NCBI GenBank assembly: GCA_013396995.1
Contig: VWZP01003907.1
Span: 78,788-142,787, forward strand
Length of the DNA: 64,000 nucleotides
DNA from: Dicaeum eximium
Taxonomy: Eukaryota; Chordata; Aves; Passeriformes; Dicaeidae
Direction: 5' to 3'
Positions within the stretch are counted from its first letter, which is position 1. Each line of letters opens with the position of its first letter. Position numbers and translations under genes: made by a program. Below are positions 26,635 to 38,398 of the stretch, piece by piece. The notes beneath the pieces were generated by a model. That model ran no database searches. It was given only the letters and a program-made list of their open reading frames with translations, and was not told where the DNA came from.

Positions 26635-29214
26635 TGGACACGAGGCAGGTGGAGAAGACACAAATCCTCAGGGCTCCCATTAGCAAGCAGGGGTCAGGTG
26701 CAGTCTGTCCCTGGATATTCATTATCCCAGGGATTAACCTTGCCTGCTCCTATTTGCAGAGCTGCTCCTGCCCGTGCTTGGAGCCCAGGTATTGCCCCTG
26801 GCTCATCCCCAGTGGGGGCCTGGAGCAAAATGCTCTTTAAAGTGCCAGCAAAGCCTCCCCTGAAGGGCTCAGCTGAGTCCCAGTAATCCCCAGTGACAGT
26901 GCCTGTCCTGGGAGCACAGCTCAATAAAAGGGGCTGCGAGCAGGGCAGAACAAAAATCTCCAGTGCTCAATATCGGCCATTTGTGCACCTAAATGAGGGT
27001 CTGGGGTTGAGATTCTTCATGGAACCTGAAGGAGGAAAACTTCATTGGAGAAATCCTGCTTTGGGGCTTTAATTTGCACCCCAATATTCTGAAAATCACG
27101 GTTAACACCCAACTTTATTTGCTCTTTCTGTTTAATTGTAGTGCCACTAATTTCAAGCTCTTTCTGTCAGCAGTTGGAGCAAATTATTCTGGTATTTCCC
27201 CTCCTGTGAGGAGAAATTCTGGAGGAGACAGGGAAAATGGGAGTGGAACAGAGTGCAAAGCTGGGAGAAAAGCAAAGTGCAGGATGGATGTGTGGGGCTT
27301 GCCCAGGCTGGGGGTGCTTCCCTGGCTCACAGATTTGTGCTGACATTTTGCTGTGGTTTTAGCACAAATTAAAAACCTTTATGGGTTTAATACAAGGCAG
27401 CTTCTTGGTCCTGGCAGGGCTGAGCTGTGGCTGAGGCTGAATTTACAGCCTGCACCCGTTCTTTCCTCCTGGAGGGTTCCTTTTGATGGGGTTTAGTGTG
27501 CAGCACAAATTAAACATGCTGAGCACGTGGGGCCCGAGCCACTGCTCTGACTTCAGTCAAACCCAGAGAGACTGAGGAGATGGAAATGTGAGTGTGGCAC
27601 TAAAGGGATAAAGGAACCCACTCTGAGCCACGTTTGTGCCCTGTGTGTTTGGATCTGTGTGAAGATGAATCTCTGTGTGTGCTGCCTTTATTTTATTGGG
27701 GTTTTTTCCCAAGATCTTTTCCAAAAGCACCCAGCAGGAGTTTGCTTCCCTTCTCTTCCATTTTCCCTCCATCCTGTATTTTACTGCGTAAGGAGAGCAA
27801 ATCCAGTTGTGTTTGGAGTTCACTGGAGGTTTTCTTTTGGTGGTTACTTGGAGTAAATTCTTGCAAGTCTCGGAGTAAATTCTTTCAAGTAGGAGTAAGT
27901 TACTCCAAGGAGTGTCTTGCTTGTGGAGACCAGGGGAGGTTCAGAGCTGAAGTCTTAAATTTTGGGGCACAAATGCTCAGCTGAAACGTTCTTTGTCTGC
28001 CTTGAATAACTTACGAGTTGCAGTGATTAAATTTCTGGTGTTTGCTGAATTCTCCCTGGGTTTCCAGGAGACTTCCCAGAGGAGCGTGGCTGAAGCTTTT
28101 TCTTGGCTCCTGGCAATCTGGGGAGTGTTTATCCTGTCAGTCACAGCTGATGCTCGAGGCCTTTGGATACCCTGGGTTCAGATTCTTTTTGTTTCTCCCT
28201 TGGCATCACCTATTTTTGAGCTGTAAATGATGTCTGAATTTGGGGTTGTGTGAACTGCTCTGTGCTTTGGGGGGGCTGATGAGGAGGGCTCTGATTTATT
28301 GCCTTTACCTTGGCTTTATTCTGGCAGTGGGAGAGCTCAGGGGTGGTGAGCAGCAGAGAGCATAAACAACTCACTTGTCTCTTGCCTGGAGGGATTTTTG
28401 GTTCCCGTGCTTGCTGAGCAAATAGGGCACTGTATTTGCACGTTGTTCTCCCCAGCCTTTTGCCTTCTGCTCTCATTATAGTAATATTTCAGTTTTTATG
28501 GCTCTGATTGTCCTGATGATATTCTGGAGGTTCTCTCAGTGTGCTGCTTGCAAAGGCTCTCGCAGTTAACACACACTCAAAACGTTCCCCACAAATTCCA
28601 GTGGGATTTCCAGAGGCACTGATGTTTTTAGCAAGTCCCAAATTCCCAGAAACATCTTCATGGTCTGCCCTGTGACAGGGCTTTGGCCATGGGCTAGGGT
28701 GGTTTTCTTTATCAGCACTGAAGGTTTGTCTAAAAAACAATAAAAAAGATAAATACTGAGGTGTGCTTTTGTTCTTTGGCCTCCTTGAGCCTTCTGCTCT
28801 CCCCACAGGGCTTCATTTAGTGAAGCAGCCTCCCCGTGTTTTTAATGTCAATTAATTTATTAATGAAATTCCTTCTTCACCTCGCATAGCTGGGGAAAAT
28901 GAGGCTGTTTAATCTTAGTGTAAGGCAGCATTGGTGATTCCTGTTTCTTACACAGGAGTCTGTGATTTTCAGCTCAGTCCAAACTATCCAGTGATACTCA
29001 GCTACCCCAGAATTCCCAGGTCCCACCAGGTATGAAAGATTAATTGAAACATTAAATAAACTATTGATTTCTGACACTTTACACTTGGCAGATATGAATT
29101 TAAACTACTAAAATCTGCAGTAGTCTCTCCAGGGCACTTTTGTGAGCCACAATTCACGGGAGGCCGTAACTCTGAAATGCAGGTGGAATATTTGATGTGT
29201 TCCCACTGCCAGGG

Positions 29215-29360
29215 GCCATGGTTGGGTGGGATATTGGGGGTAAATCCTTCCCTGGAGGGTGGGGTTGCCCCTGGAAGTGTCCAGGGCCAGCCTGGGCAGG
29301 GTTTGGAGCAGCCTGGGGTAGTGAAAGGTGGAGCTGGATGAGCTTTTTTCCCTTTTAGGT
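29215..29360 (+). mobile_element. CR1-like 3' fragment
   Basis: The stretch contains tgtccagggccagcctgggc, ggtttggagcagcctgggg, tagtgaaaggtgg and gagctggatgagctttt, matching the conserved phrases of one avian CR1 tail type in sense orientation. It is truncated and mutated. Confidence 0.65.
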
Positions 29361-30059
29361 GCAAAACACCTCAAAAGCAGAGCTGGGTGCCCTGGAGATG
29401 GGTTCTCCATCCTCAGCCAAGTCCTGGTGTCACTCCTCAGGAACTTCAGCTCCTGCTGGAGCAGTGGGACCAAAATCCACCTCAGTGCCTCCCCCAGCAG
29501 CAGTGCAGAACCTCAGGGCTGTGCTCCTGCCTGGTTCTCCCTCTCTGGGGGCACAGAAAAGAGATAAAAACCAAAATCTGTGTTTTCTCTCCTCTCCCTT
29601 TGAACTGAAATAGAAGAGAGGGGTTTATTTTCCTCCTGTGATAGGCAAAGGGAGAAATGATTCTGCAGCGTGGGGTGGGGTGAATGTGCTGGAGCTGGGA
29701 TGTGCCTTCCTGGAGTGAATCTGCAGGGAGTGTTCCATGGGGTTCAGAATTCCTGTGGAGCAGTGTGAGACTGCCCTAAAGGGTCATAAAGCAGAACATC
29801 TAAATCTAACACGAAGAGAAAATTACAGAGGTACAATTTGTGCTGGTTTTAAGCTTTTCTTTAGTATTAAAGGTGCAATATTTTCTAATTTGAAGGAGAA
29901 TTTCAGCATTGGTTTGGGAAGTCAGGTACACTGAAGCAATGCCAGGAGTGAATACTGAATTTCAGGCTTTGCAGCTGGTTCAGCTTTAACCATTGCTCAA
30001 AACCCATCCCCTGAACTAAACCACCCACCCAGATTTCTCTTTCAGAACAAGATTGTAAC

Positions 30060-30360
30060 TTGCTTGGTTTTTAATTAAAATTGTCCATACTCTGATTTAA
30101 TGGCTCCATAAAGCATCCTGGCTTACCCTGCCTCAGGTAAATGAAAATATTTGCTGTGGTAAATAGGACTATTAGTTTTATGATCCATAGCAATAAAAAG
30201 CTTTTATCAAGAATGTCATCAAAAGAGGCATAAAATTGTGTTCCACGTAAAAATCCTGAGATGTCTGGGAAGTTTTACTGCAATCCATAAATTTCTGTAG
30301 GAAAAGGTGTTAATAGTATCATTTTTTGGTGTGCCTCGTGGTCAGTTAAAAATTAAAAGC
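30060..30360. promoter_or_regulatory. Possible conserved non-coding block
   Basis: About 300 bp of unique AT-rich sequence with very few CpG and no repeats, ending shortly before the 41-bp array. Suggested on texture only. Confidence 0.25.
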
Positions 30361-30762
30361 GCTTGTGAGCAGATCTTTACAAGGAAAGGATAAAATTGGA
30401 ATTATTTCGTTTTCCCTGCACAGATTCCCTGCATCAGCTTGGACACGTCACTTGGTTCAGAGCAGAATAATTCTGACTGAAATGAGGCAGAGGAAAAACC
30501 TCTCTGATTTGGGCTGGGTGGCCAAGCAGTGCCCAGGGATGTGCAGGAGGGCAGGGATGGATGGCTGCACCTGGATTTGGGCTGGGAGAGCCCTCCTGTC
30601 CCTTTGGGGGGGGTGTGAGTGAGACCCACAGGGCAGAGATGTTCCTCACTGCGGTAGAATAATTGGAATTTTAATTGTTGGGAAGTGAACAGCGTCTGGT
30701 TCTCTTGCAGCAGCGAGTGAATTACCCTTCTCCCGCCCCCAGGATCCAGCAGGTCCCGGTGG

Positions 30763-31292
30763 AAATGGGGATTTTCTTCCCCTGGAATGGGCAGAGCGGA
30801 CAGAAATGGGGATTTTCATCCCCTGAACTGGGCAGAGCAGACAGAAATGGGGATTCTCATCCCCTGGAGTGGGCAGAGTGGACAGAAATGGGGATTCTCA
30901 TCCCCTGGAGTGGGCAGAGCGGACAGAAATGGGGTTTTCATCCCCTGAACTGGGCAGAGCGGACAGAAATGGGGATTTTCATCCCCTGAACTGGGCAGAG
31001 CAGACAGAAATGGGGATTCTCATCCCCTGGAGTGGGCAGAGCAGACAGAAATGGGGATTTTCATCCCCTGGAGTGGGCAGAGCGGACAGAAATGGGGATT
31101 CTCATCCCCTGGAGTGGGCAGAGCGGACAGAAATGGGGTTTTCATCCCCTGGAGTGGGCAGAGCAGACAGAAATGGAGATTCTCATCCCCTGGAGTGGGC
31201 AGAGCAGACAGAAATGGGATTTTCGTCCCCTGGAGTGGGCAGAGCAGACAGAAATTGGGATTTTTGTCCCCTGGAGTGGGCAGAGCAGACAG
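30763..31292 (+). repeat. 41-bp minisatellite, about 13 copies
   Basis: About thirteen units of 40-41 bp, each with gtgggcagagcggacagaaa and a gggattttcatcccc core. Unit length is not a multiple of three, so all frames remain open across several copies. Two unit types (gaactgg and ggagtgg) are interspersed. Confidence 0.95.
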
Positions 31293-31599
31293 AAGGGGGC
31301 TGGAGCCGGAGCTGCCCTGGCTCTGGGATGCTGAGCCAGAGCTGAGCCTCGCCCTAAGCCCCGCTCAGGCTTTGGAATTGGGCAGGGCAGGGCAGGGGAT
31401 GCTCCCTCTGTGCCTGCCGGCACATCCCGGGCGTTCAGGAGCATCCCTCACACCCAGCCGGGTTCTGTGTCCTTATTTTGGGATGTTCTCCCCTGGAGCC
31501 GGCTCTGGGCCCGCCTTTCTCGGTGTTCTGCTGCTCCCTGCCCGCCTCTCCGGGCTCTGATATTCCCCAGAGGAATCAGCGATCCCCTCCTCCAGTTCC

Positions 31600-31960
31600 T
31601 GGCAGATTTAGGGAGTGGTTGCCATGGCGACGGGGGAGGAATTGGATCTGCAGCCCAGCTGAGATCAATCCCAGCTGCTGCCTCCTCCTCCTGAGCAGTC
31701 AGCGTATTTTTAATAAAGTGACCGCGTACAGGAGCCTTGTCTTTGTCTTGTTAAGCCTTTGTTGTGTATTAAATCCCGAGGGCTTTCGCCATAATCTGCT
31801 TGGCTCACAAGCTTTACAAATCCTTGCTCCGGGGCTGTGGCCATTAGATCCAGGAGATATTCCTTTCCTGATGGTTTTTGTTTCTGGAATCGAGTTTAAT
31901 TGGTGAATCCTTGCTAGAAACGAACGGAATTAAAGGTACAGCCTGAGAGAGCGGAGCCAA
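31600..31960. promoter_or_regulatory. Candidate enhancer with RFX X-box and E-boxes
   Basis: At 31618-31631 the sequence gttgccatggcgac differs by one base from the palindromic RFX X-box GTTGCCATGGCAAC. Two CAGCTG E-boxes follow at about 31657 and 31672. The following 250 bp are AT-rich, free of repeats and look more constrained than the surroundings. This is inference from motifs alone. Confidence 0.35.
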
Positions 31961-32177
31961 GGGTTCGGTCACAGCTGAATTCATCCATTATGTGCTTTAT
32001 TTGCACAAATATTTCTTTGATTTTGGGTTTTCTCTGGGCTTTGTGTGGTGGTCATCGTTACCTGGGTTACCTGTGACAGGAGCCCAGGATTCCTGCTCCT
32101 GGAGACACCCTCCGGGCAAACCCCACCCAAATTCCCTCCTGGGCTCAGAGTGAGAGGGGAGCCGGGCAGGAAGAGCC

Positions 32178-32240
32178 CCTAGAACTGAGTTTGGCCCCTA
32201 GAGCTGAGTTTAGCCCTTAGAACTGAGTTTGGCCCTTGGT
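32178..32240 (+). repeat. Short 20-bp repeat, 3 copies
   Basis: Three copies of a unit like ctagaactgagtttggccc. Confidence 0.85.
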
Positions 32241-32689
32241 TAGAGGTGACCCAGGAGCTGCAGTGTGGGCACATCTCTGGGATGTGAGTCTGGAGCAGCC
32301 CCAGGGCTGCACTGAGGTGGGGCCAGGAGGATTCCAGTCCTGACCTGGGGCTGCAGGTGGGGCCTTTTGGGGCTGGGAAGGAGCAGTGGGTTTGTAGGAA
32401 GGGAGGGATGTGAGGGGCTGAGCTCCCACTTACCTGAGGGAATAGAACCCCACGGTAAATCCAAAATTAAATGTAATCAGCGTTCCAAGATTTTGTGGAG
32501 CCAGAGCATTCCCATCGCTGTTTCTGCTGTGCCACCTTTAGAATTTGGGCAGCCAATTGCCAGCGATGACCCCACTTCTGTGTGCTGCCCATGGCACTTT
32601 ATTTACTTTATTTATTTTATTTTTTAACCAGGTACAGCCTCCTGCCCTCACCTCAGTCTGAGCCCAGCAGGGACACAGTCTCCCTGCCC

Positions 32690-33130
32690 ATTGCCAAAAT
32701 CACGGCTTAATTTGAGCTCATTTCTTTTGTTGAGATGCAAAACTAATTATATTGAACTACAGATGAACAGGAAGTTGCATTAGCAAATTTGTTGTCTTTT
32801 TTTTTTTTTTTTTAATCAATGGGGAATTATTCAGCATTTTTGGGGGGCTGGGGAACTTCATAACCAGATAAAAGATACGGGGGAGGGCAGAGCTATAAAA
32901 AGTGTTATTGTGTGATTATGAAGAGGCCTTTTAATGCAGTTATTATGTGATGCTAAAAAGGCCTTTATTGCTTGAAGTTGGAAGCAGAATACAAATGGGC
33001 TCGCAGTGTCTATTAAATGAAGAGTGGGAAAAATAGTCCCCATTTCCCTGAAGCGCAAAGCAAAAATAACGATTAAACAGCAATTAAAATCAGCAGCGCT
33101 GCCTTTGTTGGTGCGATCACAGCCCGAGCA
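32690..33130. promoter_or_regulatory. Possible conserved non-coding block
   Basis: Unique sequence rich in taatta-like and aggcctttta motifs. The phrase aaggcctttt occurs in two related forms about 40 bp apart. It is broken by one poly-T at 32797-32813. Confidence 0.3.
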
Positions 33131-35089
33131 GCAAAGCTGAGGAGAGGGGAGGGTTTGTGACACTGCAGGCACAGCCATTGTCCTGCTTGCCCAGGTGACA
33201 GTGGCAGCAAACCCTGCTGCTGCTGCTGCTGCTGGAGGCTGCTCAGCTCTCCCGTGTGAGATGAGGACAGAGCAGCTCAAGTGACTCCTTCAGGGATGAT
33301 TCCTTCTCCTGCAGCTGAATCCCACGGGTTACCTGCAGCTTCTGTGGCTGGAGCTGCTGGACAAGCACAGCTGGGCTCTTTTGTCCCTCATTCATCTCCA
33401 GGGATCTGTAGGACAAAGCCTTGGAAGGGTTTGAAACCAGGGCTGGGGCAGCCTGTCCAAAATCCTGCAGAGAGCCACCAGGAGAGGCTGTGAGAGACTG
33501 GGGAAAGATTTGGGTACAATTTTGCTCCTCAGCATCTCTGTCAGAACAGGAACGTTGGGATTTCTCAGTTCTGTGTCTTTAATGAACGCCCCGGGTGTGT
33601 TTGTGCACAGGTGAGCACTGGGAGCTCCCAGTCCCAAAGGAAAAGGAGGGAATTGGCTCTTGGGATCAACCTCAGGGCACCAGAGCACCCTGGTGAAGGC
33701 TGTTTGTTTATCCTGGGGGTCCCCTGGCAATTCCTGGGTTTGAAAAGCACCTTTCTGGAGTTAGGAGCAATCCCAGGAGGTTCCCCCTGTGCTGTGCTGA
33801 TGTGGAGGGGAGGAATTCTGCCCCTCTGCACAAGCTTTGCAGAAATGCTGTTCCTTACTCCACCAGGGATGGGGTTTGGTGGTAACTCTACAGCTGGGGG
33901 AGCACTGGCTGAATGAGGCAGAACCAGGGGTGTCCTTTCTCTCCTTTTTAGAAGTTTTGCCTTCCAAGGAGTGGTTCCCAGGTTTCATTCTCCTGAAAAC
34001 CCACCCAGCACTTCAATGCACAGAAGGAGCTGAGCCCTTGGGGGGAAAAAATCCAAAAAACCCAAAAATCTGAGAGCTGGGTGTTGCTGCCTGGGCTCAG
34101 ATCTCCTGCCTGGCCCTTCTGGCTGTATTTCCAGCGAGATATTCCCTGGCTGTGTGATTTCCTCCCGTGGTGTGCAGCTGATGTGGCACAGACAGGCTGG
34201 AAAAGCTCTGAGGTGGAGCCCAGCTGCTGAGCTGGGGGTGATGGAGAGTTCAGTGCTTTGCACTGAGCCTTTCTCCTCCTTCTGGCTGCAGCAGAAACCA
34301 CCTGAGGATGGGGTGAAAGGCATGAAAAGCCCAGGCTGTGCCTTCCCAGCGGGCACAGGAGCCAGCAGAGAGCCAGGGCTGCGCTCACAGGGTGCAGTGG
34401 GGTTTCTGTCAGATCTCAGAGAGCTCCCAGCCACTGCAGCAGCACCCAGAGCTGAGCAGAAAAGTGCTCTGAAAGCCCTTCCTTGGCCTGGTTTTCCAAG
34501 CTCTTTCCATTCTCAGGAGGTGCAGGGGTCCCTGAATGTCCCTTTCTGGGGGATTCCTGTGTGTGTGTGAGCGTGGCCAGGGCTGGGGCACTCAGAGCTC
34601 CCCAAACTCTGCCTCCAGCTGGGTCTTGGCTGAGTTCTTGGGGTTTGGGGCTGTACCCCAGCGTTTTGGGCTGGAACAGCAGCATTTGGCAGCACAGCCT
34701 GCTGAACTCCAGACAGGAGAACCAGGAAAGGGCAGGGACCTTGCACTGGGATTATCCCAGCTCCGATTGTTGCTCCCAGTCCCCTTCTGGAGAGAAGCAC
34801 TGTGCCGGGGTGGGTGTTGGCTAAAGGAATGTGCTCAGAAAATCCTGATATTCCTGTTGAGGGCAGGCAGGGCTCCTTGTGCCTGATCCCCCAGTCCATG
34901 ATTCCCCAGCACTTTCAGGAATATTGCCATTGGCACACACAGCCAAGTTTCCATTTCTGAAGCAGTGCTTGTTTCCTACAACTCCAGGTGTGCTTGGCAG
35001 CTGGAATAATGCCTCTGTGGTCTGGAGGTAAAATTAGCTGCTCTGGGAGAGAGATTTTCAGAGTTTCATGCACTATGTGAGAACACAGA

Positions 35090-35265
35090 GGGTGTTTTCC
35101 AAAGAAAACCTATTTTGGCGTCCTCAAATTCAACTTGACCCGGGCTTGTTAGGCCACAGATCTGCTGTGGAATTAAGCTATAGCTGGAGGAGAGCCAGAA
35201 TCCAATTACATTTTCTGCCTAATGGGTCATAATTTATGCAATGAAGAAGGAGGCAGGGATGCTGC
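35090..35265. promoter_or_regulatory. Possible conserved non-coding block near exon 1
   Basis: Unique stretch with ccaattacattttctgccta and ataatttatgcaatgaag, 450 to 600 bp upstream of exon 1. Suggested on texture only. Confidence 0.25.
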
Positions 35266-35331
35266 TGGGGGAAAAGGGCTCTGGGCCTGCGTGGATGGGC
35301 ACTGGGACGGGGGAGCCAGGGGTGCTGTCCT

Positions 35332-35562
35332 TCCTCTGGTGTTTAAAACCTTTTTCTGGTGTTTAAAACCTTTCTCTCTTGTTTAAAACCTTCTTCTGGT
35401 GTTTAAAACCTTATTCTGGTAGCAAGGAGATTTCTGTGTTGTTTAAAACTTTGCCCTCATTATTAAAACCTTCTTCTGTTTTTTTTCTGGTGTTTAAAAC
35501 CTTGTTCTCGTGTTTTAAACCCTCCTCTCATGTTTAAACCCTTCCTCTGGTGTTTAAAAGCA
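35332..35562 (+). repeat. 20-bp TTTAAAACC array just upstream of exon 1
   Basis: About ten copies of ttctggtgtttaaaacc with one interruption near 35420. It ends about 135 bp before the exon 1 acceptor. Confidence 0.9.
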
Positions 35563-35695
35563 GCGATTCAGATCAGAAAATAGGCGTCATCCCGGCCTGT
35601 AAATTGGATAAGGGATCCATGGGGATTGTAAAGCTGGCAAAGGTTTTTTGCTAGACACCACAGCCCTCGTGTGACTGTGCTCATTCCCTTCCCAG

Positions 35696-35770
35696 CTTCT
35701 CTCCAAGTGGACATTGTTCCAAGCCAGGGGGAGATCAGCGTTGGAGAATCCAAGTTCTTCTTATGTCAAG
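35696..35770 (+). CDS. NCAM1: NCAM1 exon 1: start of Ig1
   Basis: This 75-nt exon encodes the mature N-terminus of NCAM. It reads (x)SLQVDIVPSQGEISVGES and then KFFLCQ. The mature protein of NCAM starts at LQVDIV, directly after signal cleavage. The cysteine in FFLCQ is the first core cysteine of Ig1. The acceptor is ttcccttcccag and the donor is caag|gtgtgtg. Both flanking introns are phase 1, which is usual for Ig exons. Upstream in the window there is no signal-peptide exon, so the start codon lies outside. The exon joins to exon 2 through a split valine codon. Confidence 0.96.
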
Positions 35771-36406
35771 GTGTGTGAAGGTCCCTGGGTTTATTCAGTT
35801 AACAATGGAACAGACCCTGCTGGGATGGTGGGGGGTCAGTCAGAGCTCTCAGCAGTGGGGTTTGGGACTGTGCAGAGAATGGATCAGACCCTGCTGNNNN
35901 NNNNNNNNNNNNNNNNNNNNNNNNNNNNNNNNNNNNNNNNNNNNNNNNNNNNNNNNNNNNNNNNNNNNNNNNNNNNNNNNNNNNNNNNNNNNNNNNNNNN
36001 NNNNNNNNNNNNNNNNNNNNNNNNNNNNNNNNNNNNNNNNNNNNNNNNNNNNNNNNNCCCTGCTGGGATGGTGTGGGGTCAGTCAGAGCTTTCAGCAATG
36101 GGGTTTGGGGCCATGCAGAGAATGGAGCTGCTGTGGGGTCAGTGAGGGCTCTCAGCAGTCAGTGGGGTTTGCGGCCATGCAGAGAATGGATCAGACCCTG
36201 CTGTGGTGGTTTGGGGTCAGTGGGGTTTGGGGCCATGCAGAGAATGGATCAGACCCTGCTGTGGTGGTTTGGGGTCAGTGGGGTTTGGGGCCACGCAGAG
36301 AATGGATCAGACCCTGCTGTGGTGGTTTGGGGTCAGTCAGAGCTCTCAGCAGTGGGGTTTGGGGCCATGCAGAGCTGCCTCACTGTGCTGCTCTGTCCCC
36401 CCACAG
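35771..36406 (+). repeat. Intron 1-2: 58-bp minisatellite with assembly gap
   Basis: Nearly the whole intron between exons 1 and 2 is a minisatellite with a unit of about 58 bp holding agaatggatcagaccctgct and tggggtttggggcc. Some units carry an additional tcagagctctcagcag. The 161 Ns at 35897-36057 fall inside it, so copy number is not known. Confidence 0.95.
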
Positions 36407-36625
36407 TGGCAGGGGAGGCCAAGTTCAAGGACATCTCGTGGTTCTCCCCGAACGGGGAGCGGCTGAGCCCGAACCAGCAGCGCATCTCGGTGGTGCGCAA
36501 CGATGACTTCTCCTCCACCCTCACCATCTACAACGCCAACATCGACGACGCCGGCATCTACAAGTGCGTGGTCAGCAGCCCCGAGGAGGGCGACTCCGAG
36601 GCCACCGTCAACGTCAAGATTTTCC
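36407..36625 (+). CDS. NCAM1: NCAM1 exon 2: rest of Ig1
   Basis: This 219-nt exon completes Ig1. It begins VAGEAKFKDISWFSPNGE, with the core tryptophan in ISWF, and ends SEATVNVKIF. The motif DAGIYKCVV carries the second core cysteine and the DxGxYxC signature of Ig F strands. Ig1 takes part with Ig2 and Ig3 in homophilic NCAM contacts (family knowledge). The acceptor is ccccccacag and the donor is ttcc|gtaagg, phase 1 on both sides. The segment between the tryptophan and the F strand differs somewhat from the mammalian protein as I remember it. The exon is GC-rich compared with its introns. Confidence 0.97.
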
Positions 36626-37565
36626 GTAAGGCAGCGCCTCCCCGGCTTTTTCCTGCTCGTGGATGAGGCAGGGTTAGGGGGAAGCTGTTTGACCTCCCTA
36701 GGGAAAGGTTTGGAGGGTGGGAGGAGGTGAAAGGAAGGGGGTGTGGAGATGCTGCTTCTTTCTTGGTGTGGAGGGGAAGGTGGGAATTGGGGTGGATGGG
36801 ATGGTCAGGGCGTCTCCAGCAGCCCCGTGGCTGAAATCCTTCGGAAAGGCAGCAGAGAAGGGGTGGAGGGAGAAGGTGCTGGTGCTTCTGGCAGAAGTAA
36901 CGGTGAGAGGAGCTGTTGTGGGTGACACACAGCTCTGGTGTGGGGGGAAGAAGGTTTGTGATGAGCCCTCAGCTGCTCCAGCAGAGCCCTGCCAGCAGCT
37001 GCTCCCTCCCTGTGGAGGCTGAGCACTCCCAAGGTCACATCTCGCAGTGGGGGTTGTTCAGAGGGGTGATTCTGCAGTGGGGGTTGTTCAGAGGGGTGAT
37101 TCTGCTGTGGGGGTTATTCAGAGGGGTGATTCTGCACTGGGGGTTATTCAGAGCAGTGATTTTGCAGTGGGAGTTATTCAGAGGGGTAATTTTGCAGTGG
37201 GGATTATTCAGAGGGGTGATTCTGCAGTGGGGGTTATTCAGAGGGGTGATTCTGCACTGGGGGTTATTCAGAGGGGTAATTTTGCACTGGGGGTTATTCA
37301 GAGCAGTGATTTTGCAGTGGGGGTTGTTCAGAGGGGTAATTCTGCACTGGGGGTTATTCAGAGGGGTAATTCAGCCCACTGTGGGCACAGGGCTGGAAAT
37401 GGAGCTGCTGTGGGCAGTGCATTCCCTCACACCTTTATCCTCTCCTGGAGCAAGGAGATTTCTGGAGATTTGGGGGTTTCTCTGCTTCCCTCAGGCTGCA
37501 GGCAGGAGCACAGCTCCAGGTGTGCTGAGAAAGCTGCAGTGAGCTTCTCCTTTCCTTGTTTCCAG
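36626..37565 (+). repeat. Intron 2-3 with 30-bp minisatellite (37043-37372)
   Basis: The first 400 bp of this intron are unremarkable. From about 37043 to 37372 there are eleven copies of a 30-bp unit, gggttattcagaggggtgat plus tctgcactgg. As 30 is ten codons, one frame reads HWGLFRGVI repeatedly. No coding role is suggested. Confidence 0.95.
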
Positions 37566-37709
37566 AAAAGCTGATGTTCAAGAATGCCCCCACCCCTCAG
37601 GAGTTCAAGGAAGGGGACGATGCTGTGATCGTGTGTGACGTGGTCAGCTCACTGCCCCCCACCATCATCTGGAAGCACAAAGGCAGGGATGTCATCCTAA
37701 AAAAGGATG
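37566..37709 (+). CDS. NCAM1: NCAM1 exon 3: first half of Ig2
   Basis: This 144-nt exon encodes QKLMFKNAPTPQEF followed by KEGDDAVIVCDVVSSLPP and TIIWKHKGRDVILKKD. It contains the first core cysteine (VIVCDV) and the core tryptophan (IIWKH) of Ig2. The lysine- and arginine-rich run after the tryptophan lies in the known heparin-binding region of NCAM Ig2 (family knowledge). The acceptor is ccttgtttccag and the donor is ggatg|gtaagg. Both introns are phase 1. Confidence 0.97.
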
Positions 37710-38398
37710 GTAAGGGCTTGGTTCTTGTCCATCCTGGGCTCAGATGTCCGTCTGCCTCCCACACAGAATGCTGGTGGTCACAAGGGGCAGGAGAAGCAGC
37801 TTGTTCCTGACACGAGGCCATGGGGTGGGGATTTAGTCATGCCAGGTGCTGTGGTTTGCCCTGGCAGGGCAATCCTGTTCCCACAGAAGTGGCCATCAGG
37901 CTTTGGCCCTGGGATCAGCCAAGGAATGCTGGAAAAAAAAAATACAGATCACAGAAGTGCCATCAGACAGAAAAGCTGATGTTGTGGCACCCTCCAGCCT
38001 TCTGAGGAAAAGGGGCTGAAAGCTCCTTGCAAGAACTTTTCCCTTTCTTCCCAAATGCTCAGAGTGCCGTGTCCAGAGGGGCTGGCAGAGGCCCTGACTG
38101 GGCTGAGCAGGTTTCCCACACCTGGCACTCAGGTGTGGCCAGAGGGCAGGAGGGATGAGACCCAAAGTGCTCCTTGCCCACTGTGATGCAGTGTGAGCGT
38201 GTCTGTGTGAACATTTATCTCTTCATCTCCTTGAGCACTTGGCTGCTCTCCACAGATGCTTCTTCCTTGGCAGAAGCAGATCCAGCCACAGCAGCATCTC
38301 CGTGTCGTGGTGGGGAGGGAGATTTTATCCCACCAGGCACAGAGGGGGCGAGGAGAGGAGGAGCTGCAGTGATCTTCCCTTGCTCCTGTCCTTTGCAG
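37710..38398 (+). other. NCAM1: Intron 3-4, no other feature seen
   Basis: Ordinary intronic sequence. I see no repeat array, exon or regulatory motif worth naming. Confidence 0.8.

Larger units (their letters stand above)
1..35695 (+). other. NCAM1: 3' part of NCAM1 intron before exon 1; no coding exon
   Basis: I find no exon, RNA gene or intact open reading frame of a known family in this stretch. The longer open frames here are read-throughs of tandem repeats whose unit keeps several frames open. In vertebrates the intron after the NCAM1 signal-peptide exon is very long, so this is best read as its 3' part (inference from position and strand). It holds CR1 fragments, several minisatellites, poly-A/T tracts and AT-rich unique blocks, which are listed separately. 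The rest is ordinary unique intronic sequence. Confidence 0.8.

Noticed and set aside
33213..33235. CTG/GCT run considered as a trinucleotide expansion
   Set aside because: Only about six uninterrupted units, too short to be remarkable.
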